In this document: one piece after another, positions 11,142 through 24,500 of the stretch | Position numbering within the stretch: the first letter of the stretch is position 1 | Layout of the letters: each line of letters begins with the position of its first letter | NCBI GenBank assembly: GCA_030248195.1 | Contig: JASAND010030856.1 | Location: 1 to 64,000, forward strand | From: Trissonchulus latispiculum | Lineage: Eukaryota; Nematoda; Enoplea; Enoplida; Ironidae | Reading direction: 5' to 3' | DNA length: 64,000 nt | Position numbers and translations under genes: made by a program | Notes under the pieces: model-generated | Seen by the model: the letters and a program-made list of their open reading frames with translations, nothing else | Database searches by the model: none | Told to the model about the DNA's origin: nothing

Positions 11142-11705
11142 ATGCATTTGATACTAGTTATAGCTTTGGCAACGATCGGTCTTTGCAGTGGCGACTGGCG
11201 ACCGCGTACTCCTCCAAGGTGGTCAAAATGTTTCAAACGATGCAGCCAAGGCGTCAAGCGATTGTCTTCAGAAAACCACCACGGTCCAATGCTGTACCTG
11301 GACCGAGATAACTGTCAAGCGTACGTCCAAGCAAAAAGCTGCATTGAAACCTGTCCAGAGGACCAGAGAATGACTGAAGACGAGAAGAAATGGTTATTTG
11401 GTCCGATAGAAAAAGCGTGCATAAGAGCCCAACAAGAAGGCCCATTTGACTCAGAGGGAATGTTGGAGTGTAGGTACGATTGTGGAGAACGTTTTCCGGA
11501 GTCTCGTATGTCAGTCGACGGACCGCGCGGAAATCCAACTTATTCGCAATGTCAACGGTATTTTCAGTACAAAGAGTGTATTGGTAACTGCCCCGGAGGC
11601 TGGTCGATTGTGGCAGAAGTCGACATCCTGAAAAGAGATACGGATGACTTCTGTGCGAGAGCGGTTGAAGAGGGCAACACCGATTGGGTGAACGAAGACA
11701 AGTAA
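11142..11705 (+). CDS. Secreted cysteine-rich protein with two six-Cys modules, paralogue 3
   Basis: Single-exon, 187 codons, protein identical to the gene at 8398, 2744 bp downstream of it. Same signal peptide, same twelve mature cysteines in two Cx3C-x22/23-Cx8Cx3C-x20/21-C modules, same acidic C-terminus. Flanks are alignable for about 100-150 bp downstream and then diverge. The near identity indicates a recent tandem duplication or gene conversion. Function not recognised. Confidence 0.85.
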   Translation: MHLILVIALATIGLCSGDWRPRTPPRWSKCFKRCSQGVKRLSSENHHGPMLYLDRDNCQAYVQAKSCIETCPEDQRMTEDEKKWLFGPIEKACIRAQQEGPFDSEGMLECRYDCGERFPESRMSVDGPRGNPTYSQCQRYFQYKECIGNCPGGWSIVAEVDILKRDTDDFCARAVEEGNTDWVNEDK

Positions 11706-11959
11706 ACAGACTAATTAAATGTTAAAGTATTAATTAAGAATTTAAATCAATTAAAAGTTAAATGCATTGATTAAATGTTAATCCCTAGCTCAGCTGTGCA
11801 GGAATTAGTAGGCTAAGCGACTGCAGGTGAAACAAGCGGGCCTATTAAAATGCTAATTTATTACAATAAAACTTGCCTCTAAAAATTATGAGGACCGGGC
11901 CGATTATGTAAATTAACTACTCCTCCAATTATGGAAGAAAATCGGTAGAATGAGGGGTC

Positions 11960-12075
11960 CCTAGAACATTTCCGACACTAAAACTTTTGGGCCCGAATTG
12001 GGGTAAGGATTGATCCCACAACCTCAGGCTTAGTAAACCGACGCTCTACCGATTGAGCCAACAAGGCAGGAAGGA
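11960..12075 (-). mobile_element. tRNA-derived SINE, copy 4
   Basis: On the minus strand TTGGCTCAATCGGTAGAGCG is a good D-arm/box A, followed by an anticodon-like arm, GGTTGTGGGATCAATCC (box B-like) and the GGGCCCAAAAG body start. More tRNA-like than copies 2 and 3 in its D-arm. Presumably a pol III-derived retroposon. Confidence 0.6.
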
Positions 12076-12573
12076 AGGAAGCCTAACGTTGGTCGGACTT
12101 AGTATCCAACAATCTCATGTCAGTCAGTAGACTGAATCTATAGCCATAATCATACCCTATCTAGTCCCTACGAACAAACAACTGTGTTTTTAATATATAT
12201 GAAAAACATAAACATTTAAAAAATTAACAAGCAACTCAACAAACAAGTAAACAATGCTGAAAATAAACGGATAAAATATGCCAAGTTAAAGCCACAAATA
12301 ACAGTTCATTTGACCTCAAATTCTCGTCTTAATTTCATTTTGTAGAATTTCATTATGCCAAATATACAACAGATACTCGAAAACAAGAATAGAGGAATTT
12401 TCTTAAAATCTTTGCAAAGGACGAACATATAGAATTAATGCATAACTTAGCCTTAAAAAGCCAGCAGAAGTTAGTCCTTCAAATTAACACCTTGTTTCGG
12501 CATAATAAAATTCAACATCAGGGACGTTTGCACACAAAAGAATTTCCAAAAAAATTGCCAGCCCTTCCTTTCC

Positions 12574-15500
12574 CTAGACCACACAGTATTTTCGCAACAT
12601 TTCACGAGCCATTGTGTCATTGCCACTGCTCTTATAGATCAGGCTTAGATTGTAGGCAGCCTGCGGGCGTAGGTCAAATCGCAGATCCCTGGCATCCGGG
12701 GCGGGGTGGGAGGGGTCGGCGATTGCGGGGGGTAGGTCCAGAACCTTCCGGTAGCAGTGCATGGCCATGGAGCCGAGGCCCACCTGGTGGTAGGCCCGGG
12801 CAAAGTTGTACCAGGTCTCCTGGCAGGGCGGGCCGCGGCGACGCTGATATTCCTGCATGAAGGCAATGCCCTGAAATCGATAGAGAGCATGAAAATAATG
12901 GGGGAAAAGCACACACAATTCCTGAAAACAAAGGAATGAAACAAAGCAGGCCTTTCTAGACAGAAAAACTGACTGCAAAGTTTTTCTAATGATAGTAAAT
13001 ACTGAAAGCAACTGCCTTATTTTATTGTAAGGATTCATTCTACTAGAACTACACATAATCCTATACATAATGCATATCTTGGTAATATGATTACGTATGA
13101 TGTTATGAGGCTGAATAGTCGGGCTAAAGGTGACCCGATACCCCCAAGTAAGACTACCACATCCCGAGGGTTCTCCCATAGGACGGCGCCAGGGCCTTTC
13201 CCAGTGCCAAGATTTCGGGTTGCGTCGGTTGCGGGGCATTCGAGGAGATGTTGCAGGGTCTCTTCTGATTCGGAGCAATTCGGGGGAATTTGGGGGTTGA
13301 TTGATACAAGCCTGTACTGAGCAAGCAGCGTCTTAGTTCAACATTTCGAATTGGCTACCTACCTGAGTACAGACATCATGTCGCCGGGAGATGCTCTTCT
13401 TGGAGGCCAGATGAAAAAAGGACAGAGCGGCCATAAACAGATAAAACGGATTCTGGGGCTGTGCTTGGCAGAGGGCCAAATATTCAACTGAAATTATCAA
13501 AAAAACAAAAATTAGAAAAAAGACAACAAAAAACGAAGAGCTAGTTAGTCAGAGCAGAGTCCAGTTAAATGTTTCCTTGCAGGAAATTTTCGGTAGATGG
13601 ATAAGACAATTTAATGTACACAATAAAGTAAGTAACATTAATATCTCAGCTATAATCTGAAGTTTAAACGATGCCAATTATGCATAACACAGACCCTTCC
13701 TTCCCCCAGCAGTTATTCAAAAAAGCAAAGGTGATTTGCTAAAGCGGCGGCGATAAAAGGGATAGAGCTTACATTTGCAAACTCATTTTCAAGCGCCACG
13801 GTGACATGTTTTAGAAATCTTTAGTGAAAAAATTTGAAAGTTCCCAAACTTTGTATATTAATTTTTATTTCTTTTAATCGTTTATCTTTTATGCAGAATC
13901 GAGTTCAAACGCATGTTTGATACATACTTAAACTTTTCCGCCAAGCCTTTAGCATCTATCCAGGTATGCCTAATACCTAATACAGGTTACTTTCACTTTC
14001 ATCTAATATTGACAATTTTTGATTTAGCAATTCCGTGTTTCCACCCAGAAGACGAATTTCTGCACACAGAAACTCCGGAAGAAAATCCTACTCACTTAGG
14101 GAATGATTATAAGTTCCACTGAGGAGACTGTCATGCCCAGTGCAGAGGGCCAAAACCGGGTTTTCCGGAAACCGGACCGAAGCCCGGAGGATAAACCGGT
14201 GATGCCGAACCGTCTGTGTGACGCAATAGAGATAGCCTGAAACGGAAAAGAAAGGAAAATGCAAGGAAAAGGAAAATCCGGAAAAATGGGATATAAATTT
14301 GTCAGTCACTTCCCACTTTGAATGTCATATGTAGCCTGTAAAAGTTTTTAAAAACAAAAAAGTACCTGGTCCCATTTAGGTAGCAACTGAATTCACTAGG
14401 TGCGCATTACTATTATATTATTGTTAAAAAACATAACAATGGCGGACTAGTACAAATACTTAATTTTTCCAGCCAAATTTCAGAACAACTACCAATCAAA
14501 AATGGCAGATCAAATTTGTACGAACTCTTAACACAAAAATATAAAAACACAGGTCTGCCTGAGCACCTTTACCACATAATACTTCTGAAGTTAACGGAGC
14601 AGGTTGGGGGGGGGCACACAGCTTTAATTAATAATTTTTAAACACTGAAATTAACATATTATGAACATATTAAAGTATAAATTAAAAATTTAAGTTATTT
14701 AAATTAAAAACATTAAAACACGTGGTAGGTAAAGATGAAAAAAGGCCATACATACGTATACCTAACAGATTCCAATATCGTACACTATCATAGTCCCCTG
14801 TCATTACGAACTGTTTTCGCAGTATCGAAAACGGTATGATGGTATAGCCAGCCTTAATACCGCTGAAGTACAGCAGGCTCTCAATGCGATTATGTGCATC
14901 CACTTTGGCAATCACCGTTGAGCCGTAGGCAAAACAGCACAGTATGAAGAGGTCAGACCAACACTCAGTGCTGTATAGCAAACGGCAAACCTAAAAATTA
15001 TGAATTCAAAAATGCTTTGCCTTTTTAAGAAATGTAACTAAAAACAATAAATGACGAATAAGAGTCATTCAAACAATAAATAGGAAACGCACAAATAAAA
15101 TACATAGGCAAAAATGTTTCTGTCGTAACGAACACATAAAGTAGTCGGAAACACTCAAATCAAAAACACCTCATCCCTGGCTTTTCCTACAGGGGGGGGG
15201 GAGGGAAGCGGCGGGGGCAGCCGTCTCCCCACAAGAACTCGGTCCCCCCAGACTTGGTCGCCCCCTCTGGATTAGGGCCTGCCGGTCCCCCAGGCTTCAA
15301 TAGTCAACAGAAACCTAGGGTTTTTAGGGTAAATTTTGAAACATTTTCCGGCTTCGCCGGATTTTTAGGTCTTTTTTAGCACTTTTTGCCATTTTAAGCT
15401 TAAATTAAGTTGTCAATTGTTCAATTTTTAGCTCAGCAGCAAAGCATAGCTCCAGACATGGAGGGGCCCCGCCCCCCCCCCAGAAATTTTGGGCTAGGAA

Positions 15501-18500
15501 AAGCCAGCATCCAAAGGATGTATTCAGCGTTTTGAAAAAAGGGGTCCAATCCTAAAACGGGAGAAGACCGAAATTTTTTCGAAACTGACCAAAGCTGCAA
15601 TAAAATTAGCTATACTCTTTTGGTACCGAAAAGGGATGTCCGAAAACGAAAACTCTCCAACGGAACAATCTAGAGACAGTAAAAACTAAGACAAACAAAC
15701 ATAACATAAGATTAAGTCAAAACTCGTGTCCCCATTCAGGTAAACATCAGTGAATTAAGGCTGATCCTCCAAGCCAACGTTTACCACCCCATTCAAAGCA
15801 TCAGGATAACACTCAAGCTTAGAGACACAAAATATTCAACACAGAAAGCTCTATAAAAAACCATTATTACCTTTAGAAAAATTTCAAACAACTCTGCCCA
15901 TGATATGGCATCGGCATTGTCGGGCAGGGGCACCTTGCGTAACAGGAGCTGAAATTCACTGCCCTCTGCAATCTGAATACACATACGAACCAACTCGGCC
16001 GAGGCGTTACGATGCTTATCTAGACAACAAGACAAAATTTCAACTAAAAGGGAAAGGAATTTGGAAGAAAATGGAAAAATTACAGATAAATAATATTTTC
16101 AGCCAAAGTAGAGCTAACAATTTCAATAAGCTTGGAGCTAAACAGTCTCTCAACTAAATTGCACTCGACACACCGACCCAACTAAGAAAACTAAATGTAA
16201 AGCCAGAAAAAATCCCAGTCGAATAGTTTTTGAGGACTATTTTCACAGAAAACGATTTTGCAAAGAAAAATCTGGAACAGAAAATTGAAATTCCGCAAAG
16301 AAAAACTGAAAAATAAAATCAGAAAAAACAATTTACCCCCCTCCTCCCTTTACAACAGCCCTTCAACTAAAAGACCTACAAAATAAACCTACAAGGTCGA
16401 GCATCCTTGAAGTACATGGCAAGCAGCTGTCGAGCACACTGTAAGTAGGCCGAGACGTCTAGAGGCTCTTTTACTTCCAGCAGACTGCAACGCTCAAACA
16501 GCAAACGTTCATTCTAAAATGTTAACGTAAGTAACTTACGTTTACGTATGTAACCAATTTATAAAATTTAAATTTAAAGATGAATTTACATTTAAAGGGT
16601 TTTCCAACAACCTATCTACTATAGTTCCAAACTAAACAAAACTTTGGGACACACAGAAAATTCTGAAAATAAAATTTTAAAAATTTCCAAAAATTCAACA
16701 AAATTGTTTATACCGTTTCAAAAAACTCCGAGTGGCAACCACAACAGTCCCACCCATACCCCCCAGGCAAACTGGTCAATACCCCCCAGTTCAATCAAAA
16801 CAGTCAAAAAAGCATTGAGCACACAACACACAGAATTAAACACAAATCAGTAGACCCATACACTAACTTTTTGAAAACCTCAACCCCCCCCCACCCAGAA
16901 AAAACGTCACCCACCATATTAGGCAAAAAGTGCAGTAGGCCAACACGACCGGTCGTTGTCAGACGATGCTGTAGCAACAGTGGGGGTTGCTGATCAGACA
17001 GCGGGATCGCTAGAGGTCGCTCTCCAGAGCTGAGACCCCCAAGCAGGGCGGGAGGGGGACCCCCAGGGCGCCCCAGACTTTTCGGGGCAGTACTGAGGCA
17101 TTGGAGGGCCTGGTCTTCACGTCCCACGGCGCGCAACAGCGCAGTCAGCTTTAGGCGGGCATCCGCGTTGCGGGGCGTTTGCCGGAGGATGCGCTGAAAG
17201 CAGGCTATGGCCTCTTCCTGCCTGTGGGCAAAACAGGACAGCACTTCGGCATAGGAGAACCAGACGGATTCGTCCTGCAAGGGAAAAAGAGAAAAAAGAA
17301 AGGAAATTGGAAGAAAACTAATGAAAAAGATCACAATCGAAAATTAATCTGATTTCTAAAAATCTAATTTTTCTTCTGTCCGTCAATTCTGGAGTATATA
17401 AACCTTTCTTCTCCTTCTTCTTTGAAAGTAAATCAACGGTGAAAATACATAAGACAGACAACCGTAACAAGATTAATTTGTGTCAATGCTGAAACTCCAA
17501 ACAATTAATTACACTGTACTAAAATAAAAATAAATAATGAAATCCATCCGCTTTTAAAAGATAAACGCAAAACTTTAAAACAATTTATGCAAGCTGCCAC
17601 TACAGAACACTCTTAAAATCAACCACGAATTTTTAACTAGAGTAGTCTACATAAAAATTACTAAAAACAAAATACAAAAAATTAAAAATTCCAGAGAAAA
17701 AAGGACTAGCTTACAGCTCCATATTCATTGGAAGCCAGGAGGCATTCCAGCAAGTCTAGAGCCAGCTCATTAGCACCAGCCACCATTAGGGCTTCGGCAA
17801 TCTCAAAAAAGCAATCGCCCTCCGTTTCAAACGAATACTGTTCCTTTAGTTGGGCAATTAGCGGCTGCAAAAAAGCACCGGAAAAATAGAAAAAATATAA
17901 TAAAAAACAAATAATATGCACAATACCAGCAAAACGTTTGTGGACAAAATTTGTAAAAAAACTACTTAAATCCAGCTATCAAACATAAAACTACTTAAAG
18001 AAATGACAAACAGAATATTAAATTTAAATACGTACCTCAGCCCAGGAGACTTTGTCACATCGAATCAAGGCCACAGAAAGTTTAACGCGGATGTCTACCG
18101 GGCAATCATCAGGTATGACAAAGCTGAAGACAAGAAAAGACAAAATCCAAAAGTTAATTAATTTTCATCTCCAAAAATTTCAGTAATTTCGCAAGCACAA
18201 AAAGTACAGACTTACTATGTCAGAATTTACATCAGAAACATGGAATTAATAAGTATTACTACGAAATATAGGCATTATCGACAACAAATATTTACAACAA
18301 TAATACTAAAAAACTTTTCAAAATGAAAATATTCAAAAATATTTTTCAGAAAAAAATTAAAAAACAGCACTGAACTGTGTAGGCGCTGGCTGGTTAGATT
18401 CTTCCACATTATCCCAACGGAGTGGGACAGTTTGACAGTAGACATCAATCTGGGCAAAATCCAAAATATCCTAAAAATGAGGAAAAACTTCTAGAAACTC

Positions 18501-21500
18501 GGGAAACTGACGAAGAAAAACAGCAACTCTAGCTCGAATATGCCAAAACAAATGAAAAAACTGTATGAGTAAGACTAGAATGAATTTTTTGAACCGGGGT
18601 ATTTTCAAATCCAGACCAGCGCTTTTAAGTCTGCTTTTCTAAGAAAAAGTATGTTTTTCAAAGAAAAAGTGTGTTTTTCTAAGAAAACGTGTGTGAAAAC
18701 ACAGTAAAAACACAAAACAACGGTGCTTTGAACGTTTGGGCATGCTCACAGGATCACATGGGTGTTTTCAAGAAATCACTTTGGAGAGACAGAATTTTTA
18801 CAATCAGGAGACAGTGGGGGAATTGAGATGATAGGGTACTCGTCATAATAACAATAATATATCGTTTCCCGCATGTACATGTCATAAACCTTTAAAGTAT
18901 TTGAAACTCTAAAAATCAAATATAAGTCACTAAAGGCATGCTAACAAAGAAAATAAAAGCTGTAACTAACCCGAACAGCAACCGACTCCAAATTCGAATC
19001 TAAGGCGACTTCCACATAGTGATAAAGATCTAGAAAAAAATCAAATGGAAAAATTTAAAAAAAAATCAAATCTAGCTAGAATTCTTAAATTTTAGAGTCT
19101 TCAAATTAAAACCCATGAAATGACTTCGACGGAACAAAAACAAAGCAAAATCCACAGACATGCTTTTACAGTAACCTTCTTAAAGCTAAGGTAAAGGTAA
19201 CCCCGGAAAATTCTCCTATCCTTGTCAGGGTCTAGGGTGCCGGTGCTCACCCCCGGATACACAGCCTTTGAGCCAGGAGTGCAACCTCAAATGATGACTA
19301 CAACCGTGGAGTAAAATTTTAGTAAAATTTTATCAAAAAATTTAAATATTGAAATACTTCAAATTCAGAAAAAGACCCCCGAACTAACCCTGATACTGGG
19401 GCACTTTTTCTTCTAGGGAACGAATGAGCAGACAGCGCCAGCAAGCCAGAGCCCCGCTGATATCATTTGCCTCATAAGATTCCTGAAAAATGGAAAAAAC
19501 AAACAAAATACTGAAAAACAAATTTGTTCCAAACATAGCATTTCAGAAAACTTATCAAAAAATTATGTTCTTTGCAGCAGCAAATTTTATAATGGGGCAA
19601 GAAATTGTCAAAAATTAGAAAATAATAGGCAAGCGCATTTTAAAGACTCTATTATTATTCACCTGGAGAAAACTTCGAAAATTCGTAAATATACGTATTT
19701 AAAAAGTTTAAATTTTAAAGTTTAAGTCTTAAACAGTATGTTAACGAACCGTAGCAACGTTGTGCGCTCGATCCAGGTAGAGCTGGTAGGGCTCAGCACG
19801 CAGCAGATTTTTCACCGACTTTTGCTGGGTTCGCAGAATCTTACGATCCTCATTCAAGTCTCGATGTATGGCAATCTTTCGCGTGTACAGGTCATAGTTC
19901 AGCGGATCAAAGTCAATGGCTGAAAACGATGGAAAAAGCAAAGATTAAAAAATTAAAAAACAGTTGCGTTCAGTCTACAGACAAAAACCACTAAGGTCCA
20001 TTCCCTGTAAAAGCCATTTAAGGGGGGCTACCAATTTCACTAATAGTTGAATTCCATGCAGCATAGCGTCCTGTGGCGCCATCAGAAGTTGGTGTTGTCG
20101 GGCCAAGGTCGACATGACACATACACAAACTTCGCCACACCCTGATCGATATGCGCAAGGTACGGTACCCAAATTTTCCAGAAATAGTTCTGACATATAG
20201 CGCTTTGATATCATGCAAAATAATCCTTAGATCAATGTATACTTTCTGTGAAGATCAATGTATACTTTCTGTGAGATACAATCAAAGTGCAAAAAATTGG
20301 GTGTTGTAGGTCCATACGTTTGGAGGTTAACTAATGTCTAATGAGCTGTGGTTTATCAAATTAACCCAACTTTGCTCGAATTACTACTCCGAAAATCTGA
20401 CTTAACTTCAGTAAAAATGACGTGATTTCGTTAATCCTTGAGTTCGCAGTGCTAGATTACATTATCGATATTGTCGCTGTTATTTGGTGCCACCATTTCG
20501 AAGATGTGGGCCAATTACTCCAAATTACTGTGGCAGAATCGGTTGAAACTTTGCGCATTACAGCTCAGCGAGTGTACCAAGATGTGCAGAAAGATAGGTC
20601 ACTAAACCTCGCTTCAATGTTTAGAAATGCCAGATTGATTTCTCGAAGTATGGATGGCGATCGCTCCAAAAAGCTCTGAGACAGTTGTAAGTGCATACTG
20701 AACGAAGGAATCATATCGAAAAACGGATTCCATATTCGGATTCAGCTTGTCAAATAACCCACTATAAGCACCCTTTTCGGCAAAATCGGAAACAAAAAAT
20801 TTTTTGACCCCATTTTCACTGCACTTAGCTACCTTTTCAGGCCTAAAAATAAGGGTAATTTCTTAACAAAAAGTTTGCTAGCACACTAACCAGAAAACCA
20901 AAGCCCTCGAAACTCACAGACAGTTTGCGCCTATTAGAGCCTAATATTTGGTAAAAAGTTGGGGTAGGCTAGGGGCTGTCAATTTTATTAGATCGAAAAC
21001 GGCGCACGGTCACCTCACAATTTTTTGCCAAATTTCAAACTTTCAGCTTGTATAGCTGAAGAAGGAAGCAACACTCGAAAGCCGGAATTCTTTTACTATC
21101 CAGCACTAGTAACAGTTAACATTTATGACTGAAAGTTTTAGAATTGGTCAAACCGTTATATAATCCGCCAGAGCTGAAAAACATTTTTGAAAAATCCCAT
21201 TTTTCGCACCAAAATTTGTACTTTGGGGTCCTGCCAAAAACAGTGTATGTGAGATATACATATTGTTGCCCACCCTAAACTTTTTTACTTTGATATGTTG
21301 GCTAACGTTGGGGGGAAAATAGCTCTCTCCTACGATGTCGTGACAACCCGTTCGTAGCCCTCCCATTAACTATCTGGTTTAATCTCGGTTCAATAGAACA
21401 CGGCATCAGGAACAGCTTGAAATCCGGCAGATATGGAAATGGCCCCAACCCACAGATACGTACAGTATATATTAAAAGGGGTGTCATCCTTTAAAAAATA

Positions 21501-24500
21501 AAATTCTCTCCACTCAAAGTCGTTGCACACAAGACCCTGCGGTAGTAACTTTGACTTAATTTTTTCTAACTGGAAAAAAGACAGCAAAAAAACAGGGTTA
21601 AAAACAAACCTCAAACCATTAGATATTTAGAGCTGTCAATTTTACCCCCCCCCCTCCGAAAAAATTTCAAAAAATTCTACCACAACTTAACTACGTACGT
21701 ATATACCCTTATTCAGGCAATCAGCAGCATCTTTAGGCTTTCCCAGCTCTAGAGCCAAATCAGCCAGTTGAATATAGTCATCAGCACAGGCAGTGGACTT
21801 CTTGAAATAGACAGCCAACATGCCAACCTCAAACAGGCGCGGCTTATCATTCATCTCTTGATAGAAATATTTCAGGGTTTCGTAGGGAGCGGGGTGATCT
21901 GGCTCTGAAAAAAAGAAAAGAATACGAAGGAAAAATAGATGAAAATAATGTGAAAAGTGAAAATCAACTTAGAGGAAGAAGAAGAAGACTCCGCTAATAA
22001 GTGAAGAAACTGACCTGTGATTCCCACAAAATATAGATAATAGCAAAAATGCAAAAATAAATAACTATCAAACAATTCTGGCACTGACAGTAAGTTACTC
22101 AGCAAATCAAAACTGTAGCTTCCCATAATATGTCACAGTTCAGGAAAAATTGATATAAAAAATCCCCCCTTCCCCCACGAAAAATTTTAGCCTGGCATTT
22201 TTTAGGGTTTTGAAGTGGGGGGGCTTCGCCCCCCCCCCTAGGGAGGGGGAAGTGGGGGGCTTCCGAATAGTGGGGGGGGGAGTCCAAGGCATAAAATACC
22301 AAAATTTTTAGCTAAAAATAGCATTTGTTAGGTAAAAAAGCAAAAAAAAAATCGCTGCTTTTAGGCTTAAGATTAACTTATGTCCATAAATTAGCTAAAA
22401 ATTGAGAAAATTTTTGAAAATTTGACAAAAACCTAATTTTTCGACACTTTTGGGCGACCCCCAAAAAAGTGGGGGGGGGGGCTTGCCGAAACGTGGGGGG
22501 GGGCTGCCAGAAGTGGGGGGCTTTCGAAAAGTGGGGTGCCCCCCACTAAAAATTGTGCAACTTTCGTACACACAAATTGCAACCCACAGAAAACGCTAGA
22601 ATTTAGATTCAATAGAAGAAACTTTTGGTTAACAGTTCAACTTGAAAAATTTTGTCCTCTCAAATAAGCCACAAACTGGAAAAAATTAGGTATAAGCACC
22701 CATTTCTGGGGGGCGGGTGGAGGAAGCATAAGGTAAGGGGAGTACCCCCCCCCAGGAGAAGAAATACAAAAAATACAACCCGACGACTTACTCTGCCTAA
22801 TAACCTCCTCAACCATTCGTATAGCCTCAGGCATTTTTCGTTGGACAAAATTGATGTTAGCCTGCCCCAGCAGGTCGCTCAGCATCGAAGGAAGGGGCCT
22901 CAGGGTACCGCCCAGCGAGCGGGGCAGTTTGGGCAGCGGGGGGCCATCTGAGGCGCCCTCTAGCGAACAGTGCGGCTGACTAGACGACAGCGGCGGTTCC
23001 TCGGAACTACTGGCAGCTGTAGCTTCCTTGGCTGCGGCGTAGTAGCGCTGGAGGTAGGCAGGCTGTAACAAATTAATATTAAAATTAAACAAATAAATAA
23101 ATTAAAAAGAGCTGGCTTTTTAGGGCTGTGAAAGTGGCGGAGAGAGGGGCGCAAGCCCAAAGTATACCTATACCCAAATTTGTTGCAAAAAAATTGCATT
23201 TGCAAGTTAGAAACGCAAAAAGTCGTTGTTTTTAAGCCTCAAAATGAACTTATAAATCCATAAATAATTATCTAAAAAATTGAGAAAATTTTTGAAAATT
23301 TAACCTCAAAAACTTAATTTTTTGGCACATTTGGGCGACCCCAAACGTAGGGAAAAATGCCAGAAGAGAATAGTTAAAAAGTCGGGACAAAAACAATTGC
23401 AGAAAAATTTTTGATTTTTTTCATTGAAACAATTTCATAGAAATCCGTTAAGCACTGTTGGAGTGAAACACTTTACACAGAAAACAAGTATGTATACGTA
23501 TATAGAGCTTCATTTAAAACTTAAAATTAAAGAACCATAAAAGCACAGTTAACAGCATAGCATTTACCGGTGGTTTCGATTTCTTAGAACGCAGAAGACG
23601 TTTTTTGGCTTTGGCGGCACGGAGACGTTTCTGCTTCTCGTCCGAAGGCAAGTATTCTTCGTCCGAGTCTAAAAATTAATTAATGTAATTACTAATTAAT
23701 TTATTTATCCACTCCACAAACTATCCACAACAGAATTAAAAATAAATCAAAATAAAAAAATCAAGAAGAAAAAGCATGAAACCCAAAAAATTCTTTGTCC
23801 CAGTACAGTAAACTAACGTCAAGCTACATCAGACAGTATAAAAACCGAGCGCTCTAAATAAAGTCTACAGCCCCCTTTCCCCTTTCGGAAAAAATGCTGG
23901 ATAACATTTTAAGGAAAGGTTTTAAAATTTAGATTTTACGAAAAAATTAAAATTCTGTCTCACATACCGCCCAATGTTTCTCCTTCAGTGCTTCCCTCAG
24001 AGCTATCATCGGCTGACAATTCCTCTTCGTCATCACTGTCATCCAAAATGGACCGTCTGAAAAACAGTGTATGTGTAGACCACACTAATGTAAGTCTTAA
24101 AATTAATAAGGTAAATTAATAAACAAGAAATAATTTCAGAAATTACGCAAACAAATATTTATTTTGCATATTTCTAGCTTAAGGCTAATTAGAAATTGCG
24201 AACAATTGCTTGCAAATTGCAACAACTACGTTTATGTGGATCAATAAACAGCTAACAAAAATTTTAATAGATTATTAAGTAGTAAATCAAATATTTATAA
24301 TTTGCTTCCAATCAACAGATATATACTTACAAGTAGCAAAAATGCTCCGCACAAAAGGGGATAATATGTGTGTTGGGCCTATATCTATCCTTTAAATTCC
24401 GGTTGAGAAAGGCATATATAAATCCGACACCGCTAAAGTTGCTCAGCTCACTTAGGGCTTTCAGTTGATAACAAATTTTACCACTTTTGAAAAAATTTAT

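Noticed and set aside
1650..12075. tRNA genes on the minus strand
   Set aside because: Heads are tRNA-like but anticodon arms are mismatched, the copies share a non-tRNA body and are dispersed; SINE is the better call.
12438..12860. 140-codon plus-strand frame over the 3' end of GTF3C3
   Set aside because: Shadow of the GC-rich last exon; the minus strand encodes the conserved C-terminus.
21390..21614. Candidate extra GTF3C3 exon with a good acceptor (TTTTTCCAG)
   Set aside because: Including it breaks the phase between exons 8 and 9, which join perfectly without it, and its translation does not resemble the family.
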